NCBI GenBank assembly: GCA_009903775.1
Contig: WYEM01000016.1
Location: forward strand, 1 to 53,466
Source of the DNA: Nitrososphaerota archaeon
GTDB lineage: Archaea; Thermoproteota; Nitrososphaeria; Conexivisphaerales; Conexivisphaeraceae
DNA: 53,466 bases
Reading direction: 5' to 3'
In this document: piece after piece, positions 33,699 to 43,186 of the stretch
Layout of the letters: every line of letters starts with the position of its first letter
How positions within the stretch are numbered: position 1 is the stretch's first letter
Program-made: the position numbers and the translations under genes
The notes under the pieces: model-generated
Seen by the model: only the letters and a program-made list of their open reading frames with translations
What the model was told of the DNA's origin: nothing
The model's database searches: none

Positions 33699-35643
33699 AC
33701 ATGGAGTTGCAGAAGGGGCACGCGACCACGACCGTGTCCGCGCCCGTCGCGGAAGCCTGGGAGGCCCTGATCTTGCTCACCCTCTCGCCGATCTTTATGT
33801 CGAAGAAGAACTGGGCGCCCCCGCCGCCGCAGCAGAACGAGTCCGCCCCGTGCCTGGCCATCTCAGAGAGCTCGGCGCCGGTGGCCCTTATGAGGGAGCG
33901 GGGCTCCTCCAGGATCCCGTTCCACCTGGCGAGGTAGCACGGATCGTGGTACGTGACCCTGATCCCGGAGGCGTCCGCGGGCTCTATCCTGCCCTCCGCG
34001 ACGAGCCTCGACAGCAGCTGCGTGTGGTGCACGACGTCGAACCTCACTCCGTAGAGCGGCATCTCGTGCTTGAAGTTGTTGTACCCGTGGGGGCAGCTGA
34101 CCAGGAGGGACTTGAACCTGTACCTCGACAGCGCCTCGCCCACGGACCTCGCGTTCTCGAAGAACAGGTACTCGTCCCCTATCCTCCTGGCGGGCTCCCC
34201 GCAGCACGTCTCCTCCCTCAGGAGGGCGACCTTCACCCCGGCGCGCTTCAGCAGCCTCAGGAGCGACTCGGCCACCGGCCTCAGGTTCGGATCGTAAGCC
34301 GTGTTGCAGCCCACCCAGTATATGTAGTCGTACTCCTCCCCGGGCTCGGCGAACGGTATCCCCAGGTCTGTGGACACCCTCTCCATCCACCTCGTCCTCT
34401 CATCCGGGTCGAAGCCGAAGGGGTTGCCCAGCCTCATCACGTTGTAGAGCGCCTGCGAGAGCCCCTCGGGGACGGCGCCGCCGGTCGACACGAGGCCGCG
34501 CCTCACGTCGGTTATCAGCTCCACGTGATGGATCATGGCCGGGCACTCGCGGACGCATGCCCCGCAGGTTGTGCAGCTCCAGTAGGCCTCGGGGGCAAGC
34601 GGGCCATCGGAGACCAGCTTCGACGAGGGGCCCGCGTGGACGGCTTCCCTCAGCGCCTGGACGAGGTGCATGGGGCTCAGTGGCTTCCCCGAGGCGAAGG
34701 CGGGGCACGCGTTCGTGCACCTGGCGCACTTGACGCACGCATCGAGGTCCAGCCTCTCCTTCCAAGTCAGTTCCGATGCAGTCGTAGCGCCCACGACCTC
34801 CCCCCTCTCCACCTTCCCCTGCAGGTCCTCCACCGGCCTGAAGGCCGAGGGGGGCTCCAGCCTGTAGTAGAGGACGTTCAAGCCCCCGTGCACGAATATG
34901 TGCGAGAACTTCGTGTACGGGATGAAACCTATGCTCATTATCGCCAGGGTCATGTGGAAGAGCCAGACGGCGCGGTAAGCGGGCACCAGCTGAGCCACGG
35001 TGATCCCCAGGTCCCTGTAGAGCGAGGCCAGCGAGTACCCCACGACGTCGTACGGGAACATGTAGGACATCCGGTAAGCGTACGTGTTGACCGAGTCGAG
35101 GAAGAACCCGGTGATGGCTATCGTGAGCAGCGAGAGAAGCATGTAGTGCTCCATCGGGCCCATCGGGAGGTTCGGGGTGATGCGGCGAGCCCTCCGGTAG
35201 TAAGCCAGGAGGATCCCCGCTATGAGCATCAGCCCGCCGATGTTCATGGCGAGCTTGAACCAGAGGTAGACGGGGCCTATCAGGAAGCGAGCGTGGAATA
35301 ACCTGAGCGTGATCTCCGACTCGATCGCGTCGAGGATGGTCCCTATGAGGAGCAGGGTCGTCCCCCAGAAGATCAGGCTGTGGATGACCCCGGGGAGGCG
35401 ATGCCTCCAGACCTTGACCTGCGCGAAGCTGTACCTGAGGACGTTCGCCAGCCTGGCTCCCAGGTGATCCGGGATCGGGATGGGCTGGCCCATGAGCCAC
35501 CTGGAGAAGGATCTGTAGAATCCGTAGAGGCAGATCGCCGCTGCCGCGATCGACTCTATTATTATCAGGGGATAAAGGCCCTGGACGAACAGGTAGTACT
35601 TTATCTCGGGCACTGCTGCCAGCGGGAGCTGCCAGGGGATCAC
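33598..35643 (-). CDS. EtfD-type membrane Fe-S oxidoreductase (ETF:quinone)
   Basis: 681 residues, three modules. The first 270 residues are a NarI-like membrane part with six or so helices and His residues suited to haem b. Next are two [4Fe-4S] motifs, CVKCARCTNACP and CTTCGACVRECP (HdrC-like). The C-terminus has two CCG (HdrB/GlpC-like) domains with REETCCGEP, YHDPCYL, FCCGGGGAQ and VACPFC. Such proteins accept electrons from ETF and reduce menaquinone, as for mycobacterial EtfD. GTG 35643 overlaps the etfA stop (GTGA), so the three genes form one unit. Confidence 0.88.
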   Translation of the reverse strand: MIPWQLPLAAVPEIKYYLFVQGLYPLIIIESIAAAAICLYGFYRSFSRWLMGQPIPIPDHLGARLANVLRYSFAQVKVWRHRLPGVIHSLIFWGTTLLLIGTILDAIESEITLRLFHARFLIGPVYLWFKLAMNIGGLMLIAGILLAYYRRARRITPNLPMGPMEHYMLLSLLTIAITGFFLDSVNTYAYRMSYMFPYDVVGYSLASLYRDLGITVAQLVPAYRAVWLFHMTLAIMSIGFIPYTKFSHIFVHGGLNVLYYRLEPPSAFRPVEDLQGKVERGEVVGATTASELTWKERLDLDACVKCARCTNACPAFASGKPLSPMHLVQALREAVHAGPSSKLVSDGPLAPEAYWSCTTCGACVRECPAMIHHVELITDVRRGLVSTGGAVPEGLSQALYNVMRLGNPFGFDPDERTRWMERVSTDLGIPFAEPGEEYDYIYWVGCNTAYDPNLRPVAESLLRLLKRAGVKVALLREETCCGEPARRIGDEYLFFENARSVGEALSRYRFKSLLVSCPHGYNNFKHEMPLYGVRFDVVHHTQLLSRLVAEGRIEPADASGIRVTYHDPCYLARWNGILEEPRSLIRATGAELSEMARHGADSFCCGGGGAQFFFDIKIGERVSKIRASQASATGADTVVVACPFCNSMFRSEAQSFGLRVLDVAQLLEGGRGALDQAPRGT

Positions 35644-36572
35644 CGGCGCAGCTCCTCCAGCCGCCTTATGAGAGCTGGGACCACCTGATACAGATCGCCT
35701 ATCACGCCGTAGTCCGCGTACTGGAATATCGGCGCGTTCTTGTCCTTGTTGACCGCGGCTATCAGCTTCGAGTCCATAGCTCCGGCCATGTGCTGCGGCG
35801 CGCCCGATATCCCGAGCGCCACGTAGAGCTTCGGCCTTATCTTCTTCGCCGATATCCCTATCCACCTGTCCTCGGGCAGCCATCCGTAGTCGGCCGCTAT
35901 GGGCCTGCTGCACCCGACCGCGGCTCCCAGGAGCTCCGCCAGCCTGAAGGCCAGGGACAGGTCCTCCTTCGAGCGGAACCCCCTGCCCACCCCCACGACG
36001 ATGTCCGCGGAGGATATGTCGACGCCCTCCCTCCTCTTCGGCTCCACGCCCAGCACCTCGGGCCCCCTCGCGCCCACGTCCAGCCGCCTCACCTCGATCG
36101 TCCCCGAGGGCTGCGGCGCCGGGAACCTGCCCGGCGCGACCGTGGCCGCGAATGGCGGCACGACGGAGTACTCGGCCACAGCCCTCCCCGCCATGGCGGC
36201 CCTCCTGAGCGTCACCTCCCCACCGGCCCCCCTGGCGAACTCCGTAACCTCGGTCAGCATTGGGATGCCGGCACCGGCGGAGAACCTCGCGAGGGCGTCC
36301 GTCAGGTCCTTCAGCGCGGGCGACACGACCGCGTAGAGGTCGGGTCCGGCCACGCGCCCGAGCGCCTCCAGCATCAGCTCGGGCGCGTGGCCGGACCCGG
36401 AGATCGCGTAGGCCTCCGAGGCTATGCCCGCGACCGCGCGCCCGAGCTCGTCGCCGCCGGATAGAGCCACCGCGACCACCGAGGACCCGGACGCGTCCGC
36501 GACCATCTTCGCGAATCCTATGGCGCTCGACACGTCCTGCGGGTTCCTGCCCGCCACGACGACCCTGCTCAA
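35640..36572 (-). CDS. etfA: Electron transfer flavoprotein, alpha subunit
   Basis: 310 residues. The C-terminal FAD-binding half is complete: VGVGRGFRSKEDL, GCSRPIAADYGWLPEDRWIG, and KLYVALGISGAPQHMAGAMDSK followed by NKDKNAPIFQYADYGVIGDL. TTG 36572 forms a TTGA overlap with the etfB stop and sits right before VVVAGRN; the open frame upstream is only a shadow in etfB. It pairs with EtfB and passes electrons to the membrane oxidoreductase downstream. Confidence 0.94.
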   Translation of the reverse strand: MSRVVVAGRNPQDVSSAIGFAKMVADASGSSVVAVALSGGDELGRAVAGIASEAYAISGSGHAPELMLEALGRVAGPDLYAVVSPALKDLTDALARFSAGAGIPMLTEVTEFARGAGGEVTLRRAAMAGRAVAEYSVVPPFAATVAPGRFPAPQPSGTIEVRRLDVGARGPEVLGVEPKRREGVDISSADIVVGVGRGFRSKEDLSLAFRLAELLGAAVGCSRPIAADYGWLPEDRWIGISAKKIRPKLYVALGISGAPQHMAGAMDSKLIAAVNKDKNAPIFQYADYGVIGDLYQVVPALIRRLEELRR

Positions 36573-37369
36573 GCGCGTATCACCCCCTCCTCGGCCAGGG
36601 CCGCGATGAGCTTGGAGGCGGCCTCGTCGGGCTTGGACCCGTCTATGTAGACGTTCTTCCTCTTCTGGACCAATGCGCGGAGCGCGGTGCGTCTGGCCCT
36701 CCCCGAGGGCGAGACCCCGAGGTCGGCGAGCGAGTAGAACTTCAGCGGCTTCGAGAATGCCCTCCTTATCTGCATCAGGGTCGGTAGCCTCGGCTTGCTC
36801 GACTCCCCGGTCACGCTCATGACGAGGGGCGGCGAGGCCCTGAGGGTCTCGAGCGCGTCCTCCAGGTCCCTCGTGAGCCTCAGGGAGCCGCCCTCGGGCT
36901 CTATCCTCTTGACGTAGGTGAACGCCGGCAGGCCGAGGATGGCCGCCAGCATGGGCGCCACCTGCCCCGAGACCATGTCGGAGGATCCCTCGCTCGCGAT
37001 GTAGACGTCGAATCCCCCGAGGGACCTGGCGAGCGCCGCCAGGGCCCTGGCGGTGTCCAGCGGCACGCCGGTGAGCGAGTCGTCCAGCACCATGTGCGCC
37101 TCGTCGACCCCCATGGCGAGCGCCTCCCTGAGCGCTGCCTCGTAGTCCTTCCTCCTCTCCGAGGACATGCCCCACGTCGAGGCGGAGAGCGCGGCCACCT
37201 GGCCGCCCAGCTTATCCCTGAGGTCGAGCGCGGCCTGCACCGCGTTCCTATCGTACTCGGCGATCGCCATCGCCGTCTGGCGCAGGGAGACCTCTCCTGA
37301 GGGCTCCACCTTCATGAGGTTCGGATCCATCGCGACCTTCACGAGGGCGGCGATCCTCAATCGGCACAC
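36569..37369 (-). CDS. etfB: Electron transfer flavoprotein, beta subunit
   Basis: 266 residues. Family features are IAALVKVAMDP at the N-terminus, AIAEYDRNAVQAALDLRD, EALAMGVDEAHMVLDDSL, AMP-contact region SEGSSDMVSGQVAPMLAAILGLPAFTYV, and the recognition-loop-like LPTLMQIRRAFSKPLK. GTG 37369 is used; TTG 37360 is equally possible. It starts 24 nt after the stop of the hydroxylase large subunit, so it is probably in that operon. Electron donors would be the acyl-CoA dehydrogenase encoded at 49.6 kb and relatives. Confidence 0.93.
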   Translation of the reverse strand: MCRLRIAALVKVAMDPNLMKVEPSGEVSLRQTAMAIAEYDRNAVQAALDLRDKLGGQVAALSASTWGMSSERRKDYEAALREALAMGVDEAHMVLDDSLTGVPLDTARALAALARSLGGFDVYIASEGSSDMVSGQVAPMLAAILGLPAFTYVKRIEPEGGSLRLTRDLEDALETLRASPPLVMSVTGESSKPRLPTLMQIRRAFSKPLKFYSLADLGVSPSGRARRTALRALVQKRKNVYIDGSKPDEAASKLIAALAEEGVIRA

Positions 37370-37393
37370 CCCGGGGCGAGCTGCCGGAGGAGG

Positions 37394-39688
37394 CTATTGA
37401 ACATTTAGCGCCAGGGCCCTCCAGATCTTCTCCGGGGTTATCGGGAGGTCCCTTATCCTCACGCCCAGCGCGTCGGCCACGGCGTTGGCTATCGCGGGGC
37501 CCACCGGGATGACCGGCCCCTCCGCCACGCCCTTCGCCCCGTAGGGGCCCTCGGGATCGGGCTCCCCGACGGAGACCACGTCTATCTCCGGGATGTCGGT
37601 GACCCTCGGCAGCCTGTAGTCCTCGAAGGAGCCGTTGACCACGCGGCCCTCGGACAGGTGGAGCTCCTCCAGCAGCGCCAGGCCTATGCCCATGGCCACG
37701 CCCCCCTGCACCTGCCCCTCGAACCCGTTGGGGTTTATCACGCGGCCCGCGTCGTGCGCGCTCACTATCCTCAGCACCTTCACCCTCCCGGTCTCGGGAT
37801 CCACCTCGACGAGCGCCGCCTGGCAGCCGAACCCGTACGTGGCGGACACGTTCCCGTGCCACCTCTCGTCCGGCTCCTCGGACGGCGGCTCGTAGAAGCT
37901 GGACGCCACCACGATGCGGCCCTGGGCGCCGCTGAAGAAGTGCATCCGCCTGACCACCTTATCATATTCCATTCCCTTGGACGGATCGGTCCGGGAGCGG
38001 ACGAACCCGTCGACTACCTCGAGGTCCTCGGGCGGCGCGCCCAGGATCTTGGAGGCGCCCTCGAGTATCTGCCTCCTGGCGTCCAGCGCGGCCCTCAGCG
38101 CGGCGTTCCCGCAGACGAATGTGCCCCTGCTCGCGTGGGTTCCGACGTCCCAGAGCCTCATCGAGGCGTCGCCGTTTATCTGGACCCTGACCCTGTCCCT
38201 GGGGACGCCCAGCGCCTCCGCCACTATGAGCTGTATCGAGGTGTCCAGGCCCTCCCCGATCTCCGTGCCGCCGACCGACACGATCACGCCGCCGAAGTCG
38301 TCGACCTTCACGATGGCGCCGCATCCGTCGGACCTGTAGATCCTGGCTCCGCCGCCCACGTGGAAGTAGCACGCGAACCCGATACCCCTATGGGGGCCCG
38401 CTGAATGCCGTCCCCTCCACCCTATCCTCCTGGCGGCCTCCCTGATGGCTTCGGGCATAGCGCACGTGGTTATCCTCGCGCCCTGCGGCGTCACGGTGTT
38501 CGGCCTGTTCGCGTTGAGGAGCCTGAACTCCACGGGATCCATCCCCAGCCTCTCCGCCAGCTCGTCCATGTTGCTCTCGACCGCGAACGTGATCTGGGAG
38601 TTCCCGGCGCTCCTCATAGCGGCGGTGCTCGGGTTGTTCGTGTAGACCACCGTCGTCCTGAACCTGACGGCGGGGACAGAGTAGAGCCCGGTGACCGTGT
38701 ACTGCATGACCCTGGCGTCGAACACGCCCCATCCCACGTACGCGCCAGCGTCCAGTATCGCGTCTACCTCCCTGGCGACCAGCCTGCCGTCCCTCGTGGC
38801 CCCCTGGCGAACCCTCGCTATCAGCGGCTGCTTCGTGGGCGCGTTCTGGAGCTCCTCCGAGCGCGTGAACAGGAGCTTCACGGGCCTCCTAGTCCTCATG
38901 GCCAGGGCCGCCGTTATCACGTCGTGCGGATACACGTCCAGGTTCCTCCCGAAGGCGCCGCCTATGTGGGGCTGGATCACCCTGACCCTGTGGGCCGGTA
39001 TCCCCAGCGACTCGGCCAGCCAGCGTTGGTAGAGGAACGGCGCCTGCGTGTTCGTGTAGACGTTCAGGATGCCCTGCGCGTCCACCCAGGCCAGAGCCCC
39101 CATGGTGTCGCCCGGGGTGTGCGCGACGTACTGCGTCCTGTACGTCCCCTCCACGACGACGTCCGCGCGCTGGAATGCTGCCTCGACGTCGCCGTAGGAG
39201 AGGCCGAAGTCCAGGTTGACGCGGTTCGTCCCGAGCTCCTCGTGGACGAGCGGGGCCCCCGGCTCCAGCGCCGCCACGGGGTCCGTGACCGGGGGCAGCG
39301 GCTCGTACTTCACATCTATCGCATGTAGCGCCTCGGACGCCGTCTCCGGGTCGACGGCGGCGACCGCCGCTATCTCGTCGCGGACGCTCCTGACCTTCCC
39401 CCACTTGAGGGGGGGATTGTCCTTCAGGTACCCCAGGTTGTTGAGCCTCACGTCCCTCGCCGTTATGACGTCCACCACGCCGGGCATGCGCGCCGCCTTG
39501 GACGCGTCGATCGAGAGCAGCCTGGCGTGCGGGTGGCTGCTCCTCAGGATCTTCGCGTGCAGCATGCCGGGCATCTCCAGGTCCAGCAGGTAGCGCGCCT
39601 CGCCCAGGACCTTCTCCAGGGCATCGTACTTCGGGACGCGGGATCCTATGACCGAGAATTCCCTCCCGACCAGCTCGACAGACGTCAT
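37394..39688 (-). CDS. Molybdenum hydroxylase large subunit, set 1
   Basis: 764 residues of the xanthine dehydrogenase/CO dehydrogenase large-subunit family, holding Mo-cytosine dinucleotide. Visible are YDALEKVLGEARYLLDLEMPGMLH at the N-terminus, HIGGAFGRN, AAMRSAGNSQITFAVES in place of the CO dehydrogenase loop, GGTEIGEGLDTSIQ and the catalytic Glu in YGAKGVAEGPVIPVG. The lack of the AYxCSFR loop excludes a form I CO dehydrogenase. ATG 39688 overlaps the small-subunit stop (ATGA). The substrate is unknown, probably an aromatic or other organic acid or its aldehyde or CoA ester. Confidence 0.88.
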   Translation of the reverse strand: MTSVELVGREFSVIGSRVPKYDALEKVLGEARYLLDLEMPGMLHAKILRSSHPHARLLSIDASKAARMPGVVDVITARDVRLNNLGYLKDNPPLKWGKVRSVRDEIAAVAAVDPETASEALHAIDVKYEPLPPVTDPVAALEPGAPLVHEELGTNRVNLDFGLSYGDVEAAFQRADVVVEGTYRTQYVAHTPGDTMGALAWVDAQGILNVYTNTQAPFLYQRWLAESLGIPAHRVRVIQPHIGGAFGRNLDVYPHDVITAALAMRTRRPVKLLFTRSEELQNAPTKQPLIARVRQGATRDGRLVAREVDAILDAGAYVGWGVFDARVMQYTVTGLYSVPAVRFRTTVVYTNNPSTAAMRSAGNSQITFAVESNMDELAERLGMDPVEFRLLNANRPNTVTPQGARITTCAMPEAIREAARRIGWRGRHSAGPHRGIGFACYFHVGGGARIYRSDGCGAIVKVDDFGGVIVSVGGTEIGEGLDTSIQLIVAEALGVPRDRVRVQINGDASMRLWDVGTHASRGTFVCGNAALRAALDARRQILEGASKILGAPPEDLEVVDGFVRSRTDPSKGMEYDKVVRRMHFFSGAQGRIVVASSFYEPPSEEPDERWHGNVSATYGFGCQAALVEVDPETGRVKVLRIVSAHDAGRVINPNGFEGQVQGGVAMGIGLALLEELHLSEGRVVNGSFEDYRLPRVTDIPEIDVVSVGEPDPEGPYGAKGVAEGPVIPVGPAIANAVADALGVRIRDLPITPEKIWRALALNVQ

Positions 39689-40167
39689 GGTTTCCCGCCC
39701 CCCAAGGCCTCGGCCGCCCTGCGGATCGCTTCGATTATCTTGACGTACCCGGTGCACCTGCACAGGTTCCCCCTGATGGCCTCCCTGATCCCGCCCTCAT
39801 CGGGCCCGCCCCCGCCGTCCAGGTACGCCTTAGCTGCCAATATCATGCCGGGCGTGCAGAACCCGCACTGGACGGCGCCCGCCTCTATGAAGGCGCTCTG
39901 CAGCGGGTGCAGCTCCCCGCCCCTGGAGAGCCCCTCCAGCGTCGTTATCGAGCGCCCGTCCGCGCGGTAGGCGGGGGTCATGACGGAGTAGATGGGCCTC
40001 CCGTCCAGGAGGACCGTGCAGGCGCCGCACGCGGAGCACGAGCCCTCGCAGAGCGCCGTCTTCACGCTCTTGATGCCGAGCCTGTTCCGGAGGACGTCGA
40101 ACAGGCTCTCCCAAGGCTCGGCGTCCAGCTCCACCGCCGAGCCGTTCAGCGTGAACCTGAGCTTCAT
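39685..40167 (-). CDS. Molybdenum hydroxylase [2Fe-2S] subunit, set 1
   Basis: 160 residues. Plant-ferredoxin-type cluster motif CEGSCSACGACTVLLDG in the first half and the second cluster motif CGFCTPGMIL with CRCTGYVKIIEAI in the second. It passes electrons from the Mo site to the FAD subunit. ATG 40167 and both ends overlap neighbours by ATGA, giving the order medium-small-large. Confidence 0.93.
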   Translation of the reverse strand: MKLRFTLNGSAVELDAEPWESLFDVLRNRLGIKSVKTALCEGSCSACGACTVLLDGRPIYSVMTPAYRADGRSITTLEGLSRGGELHPLQSAFIEAGAVQCGFCTPGMILAAKAYLDGGGGPDEGGIREAIRGNLCRCTGYVKIIEAIRRAAEALGGGKP

Positions 40168-41042
40168 CTCGCTGACCCCCCGGCCCTGGCGTATGCCCTG
40201 GCGACCGCCCTCCTGGCCATGACGCCCGCGAGGTGCCTCCTGTACTCCGCCGACGCGACGAAGTCGTCCAGGGGGTCGACCGAGTCGCGCGCCAGCCCCT
40301 GGATCTCCTCCAGGACCCCCTCGTCCGGGACCCTCCCCACGAGGGCCCGCGGTGACTCCAGGACGACGCTCCTCCTCAATCCCCCGCCGAGCGCTATGCG
40401 CGCGCTCGCCACGGAGCCATCGTCCGCAAGCGCCAGATGCGCGGACGCGCTCGCTATGGGATGATCTATGTCGCTCACGACGAACTTCTCGTGCGCCGAA
40501 GCGCCGATGGGTTGCTCGATCACCAGCTCGCTCAGGAACTCGCCGCTCCCCAGCGAGGGCGACAGGGGGGCGGCCATGTAATCCCTGAGATCGACCACCC
40601 TCTCGCCCGAGGGGCCCGAGATCCTCGCGCGCGCCCCGAGCGCGAGGAGCGATGTAGCAATGTCCGACTGGGGCATGCCGATGCTGGCGCTCCCGCCCAC
40701 CGTGGCCATGTTGCGGATCTGCCACCCCGGCATCGACATTATGGCGTCGGCCAGCGCGCCCAGGGCGCGGCCCCTGCGCGGGTCCGACGCTATCCACCTG
40801 TATACATCGGAGAGCGGCGTGTAGGAGCCGATCGCCACCACAGCATCCCCCCTCACGTAGCTCAGCCCCAGCCTGGACAGGTCCACCAGCGCCTCGACGT
40901 GGTCCAGGAGCCCGCTGTCGCGCAGCCTGAAGAGCATCGTGCCGCCCGCGATTATGACGGCGCCGCCCCCGAGGGCCTCCAGGCTCTCGGAGGCCTCCTC
41001 GCGCGTCGCGGGTAGGATCACCTTAGAAGGCCTGAAGGGCAA
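40164..41042 (-). CDS. Molybdenum hydroxylase FAD subunit, set 1
   Basis: 292 residues, CoxM-type. FAD contacts are IIAGGTML near residue 30 and the segment IRNMATVGGSASIGMPQSD. It has no cysteine, so the extra [4Fe-4S] insertion of 4-hydroxybenzoyl-CoA reductase is absent. TTG 41042 follows an A/T-rich stretch (41070-41080) that overlaps the end of the acyl-CoA ligase gene. It may have its own promoter or be co-transcribed with the ligase. Confidence 0.88.
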   Translation of the reverse strand: MPFRPSKVILPATREEASESLEALGGGAVIIAGGTMLFRLRDSGLLDHVEALVDLSRLGLSYVRGDAVVAIGSYTPLSDVYRWIASDPRRGRALGALADAIMSMPGWQIRNMATVGGSASIGMPQSDIATSLLALGARARISGPSGERVVDLRDYMAAPLSPSLGSGEFLSELVIEQPIGASAHEKFVVSDIDHPIASASAHLALADDGSVASARIALGGGLRRSVVLESPRALVGRVPDEGVLEEIQGLARDSVDPLDDFVASAEYRRHLAGVMARRAVARAYARAGGSAR

Positions 41043-41061
41043 GCCACTCTATAGAATCCTG

Positions 41062-42705
41062 TTACGCCATAATAAATTTATTCATTGCAGCTCGGCCCGG
41101 TTGCTGCGTCCTCGCGATCTGCGCCCCCTCCCTGGAGGATCCGCCGTCCGCGCCGCCGGACGGGAAGTTGCCGAACTTCTCCCTCAGGACCCTCCTGAGG
41201 ATCTTCCATCCGCCCATCTTGGGCAACTCCTCCAGGAACACGATGTCGCGCGGGACCTTGTAGCTCGCCATGTGCTGCCTCGCCCACTCCAGGATCTCCT
41301 CCTTAGTCGCCCTCTCGCCAGGCTTCAGCACGATGGCGGCCACTGGGACCTCCCCCCTCCTCTCATCGTACCTGGCGAAGACCGCCGCCTCCAGTATCTT
41401 GGGGTTCTGGAGCAGTATCGACTCCACCTCGGCCGGATAGATCTTGAAGCCCGACATCACTATCATGTCTTTCTTCCTGTCCGTTACGTAGAGCACGCCG
41501 TCCTCGTCCAGGAACCCTATGTCGCCCGTCAGGAACCACCCGTCCGGCAAGAAGGACTCGCGCGTGGCCTCCTCGTTCCTCCAGTAGCCCTTGGCCACCG
41601 CCGGCCCCCTCAGGGCTATCTCGCCGGTCTCCCCGGGGCCCAGCTCCCTCGAGGGATCGTCCGGGTCCACTATCTTCACCTCGGCGTACCCTATGGGGGC
41701 GCCGACGGACCTGTAGCCCTTGCTCAGGTGCTCCCACCCCGGCACCGTGCCGGGGGCGGACCCCACTACTATCGTCTCCGAGAGGCCGTAGGCGTTGAGC
41801 ACCGGGATGCCGAAGCGCGATACCCACTTCCTCCATATAGGCTCGGGGGTGGGCGCGCCGCCGGTCACGACGACGCGCGCGGCCCTGAAGTACTCCTCGA
41901 TCCCGCTGGGGCCATTGACCATGTCGGTCATGACGGGCGGCATCGAGCATAGAACCGTGGCGCCGTACTCCGCGGCGTACCTCAGGTACTTCTCCATCGA
42001 GTACCTCTCCATGAAGATCACTGTGGCGCCGTACTTGAGGGCCGTCAGGGCCCAGCTGAACCCCACGTGGACCATCGGATATATGTAGAGCATGACGTCC
42101 CGATCCGTCAGGCCGAGGGCCCAGCGCTCCGAGTCGAACGCCGCTATCCAGTTGCAGTGCGTGAGCATGGCGCCCTTCGGGAGGCCGGTCGTGCCCGACG
42201 TGTACTGGAGCTGGGCCAGGCACTCCGGCTCGCAGTTCTCTGCCCTGCCGGAGTCCCGCGATGACGCCATGAGGTCCGCCCAGGAGTGGACCCCATCCCC
42301 GCTGGCCCCGCCATCCGTCAGTATCACGCTGACCTCTGGAACCGAGCCCCGCAGGTTCCTGATGACCTCGTAGCCCTGGGAGTTCGTGACCACGACGGAT
42401 GCCCCCGAGTCGTTGAGCAGGTGCCTCACCTCGTAGTCCCTGAGCACGACGTTCATGGGGACCGCCACGGCCCCCGCCCTCCAGGTCCCCAGGAAGGCTA
42501 TCAGCGTCTCGGGCGCGTTGGGCATGTAGATCGCCACCCTGTCCCCCCTGCGCACGCCGAGCGATCTCAGGGCGTTGGAGAAGCGGTTGATCTCCGAGAG
42601 CAGCTCCGGGTACGTGTATTGCTTGCCCCTATCGGGGAACACCGCCACCGCCTTGCGGGGCCAGTAGCGGGCATTGACATCGATGAACACCGATATATTG
42701 GCCAT
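41062..42705 (-). CDS. Acyl-CoA synthetase (AMP-forming)
   Basis: 547 residues of the ANL superfamily, activating a carboxylic acid through an acyl-adenylate. Motifs: QYTSGTTGLPKGAMLTH (P-loop), NAYGLSE, DGWFLTGDIGFLDEDG, DRKKDMIVMSGFKIYPAEVE (hinge) and the C-terminal catalytic Lys in GGWKILRR. ATG 42705 lies 26 nt from a strong TATA-like box. The substrate is not readable; neighbours suggest the acid handled by the catabolic genes here. Confidence 0.9.
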   Translation of the reverse strand: MANISVFIDVNARYWPRKAVAVFPDRGKQYTYPELLSEINRFSNALRSLGVRRGDRVAIYMPNAPETLIAFLGTWRAGAVAVPMNVVLRDYEVRHLLNDSGASVVVTNSQGYEVIRNLRGSVPEVSVILTDGGASGDGVHSWADLMASSRDSGRAENCEPECLAQLQYTSGTTGLPKGAMLTHCNWIAAFDSERWALGLTDRDVMLYIYPMVHVGFSWALTALKYGATVIFMERYSMEKYLRYAAEYGATVLCSMPPVMTDMVNGPSGIEEYFRAARVVVTGGAPTPEPIWRKWVSRFGIPVLNAYGLSETIVVGSAPGTVPGWEHLSKGYRSVGAPIGYAEVKIVDPDDPSRELGPGETGEIALRGPAVAKGYWRNEEATRESFLPDGWFLTGDIGFLDEDGVLYVTDRKKDMIVMSGFKIYPAEVESILLQNPKILEAAVFARYDERRGEVPVAAIVLKPGERATKEEILEWARQHMASYKVPRDIVFLEELPKMGGWKILRRVLREKFGNFPSGGADGGSSREGAQIARTQQPGRAAMNKFIMA

Positions 42706-42730
42706 TGATCTTAACTAGAGATAACAGTAG

Positions 42731-42741
42731 TATATAAAAAC
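42731..42741 (-). promoter_or_regulatory. TATA box of the acyl-CoA ligase gene
   Basis: agtatataaaa in plus-strand reading, within a 28-nt A/T stretch, centred close to 30 nt upstream of ATG 42705. One of the clearest promoters in the window. Confidence 0.65.
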
Positions 42742-42747
42742 TATGGT

Positions 42748-43185
42748 TTACGGATCGGGAGCTCGCCCCAGCGGGCGGAACACCGGCACCGCCACGCCGC
42801 TCGCCAGGTCCTCGAAGTCTATGCGCACGCGCAGGCCGGGGCGCACGTCCTCCGGCCTGATCCCCAGGACGCGGCCGTAGATCCTGAAGCCGTCGTCCAT
42901 GTCGACTATCGCCACGGCGTAGGGCATCTCCTTCTCCCAAGCGGGCGAGTTCCCCACCACCACCCTGGCTATCGTGGACGCGTAGACGGTGCCGGTCTCC
43001 CTCGGCCTCGTCCACTCGAGGTCGCGCGAGCCGCAGTAGGGGCAGGACCCCCGGGGATACCATATGAAGCGGCCGCACCTACGGCAGCGCTGGACCACGA
43101 ACTCGTGGCGGGCCGCGGCGTCCCAGAACGGCTTGTTGAGCGGCGTCACCTCGGGCAGGGGCTTCTCGGGCTGCCTCTCCGACAT
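42748..43185 (-). CDS. DUF35 OB-fold zinc-ribbon protein
   Basis: 145 residues: an N-terminal helix (LNKPFWDAAARHEFVVQRC), a rubredoxin-like zinc ribbon CRRCGRFIWYPRGSCPYCG, then an OB-fold with TGTVYASTIARVV and YAVAIVDMDDGFRIYGRV. DUF35 proteins (ChsH2 type) bind thiolase-fold partners and CoA esters, acting in aldolases and hydratases. It begins one nucleotide after the thiolase-fold gene, so the two probably form one complex. Confidence 0.88.
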   Translation of the reverse strand: MSERQPEKPLPEVTPLNKPFWDAAARHEFVVQRCRRCGRFIWYPRGSCPYCGSRDLEWTRPRETGTVYASTIARVVVGNSPAWEKEMPYAVAIVDMDDGFRIYGRVLGIRPEDVRPGLRVRIDFEDLASGVAVPVFRPLGRAPDP

Positions 43186-43186
43186 C

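Noticed and set aside
37394-41042. 4-Hydroxybenzoyl-CoA reductase (HcrABC)
   Set aside because: The FAD subunit of set 1 contains no cysteine and lacks the insertion that binds the additional [4Fe-4S] cluster.
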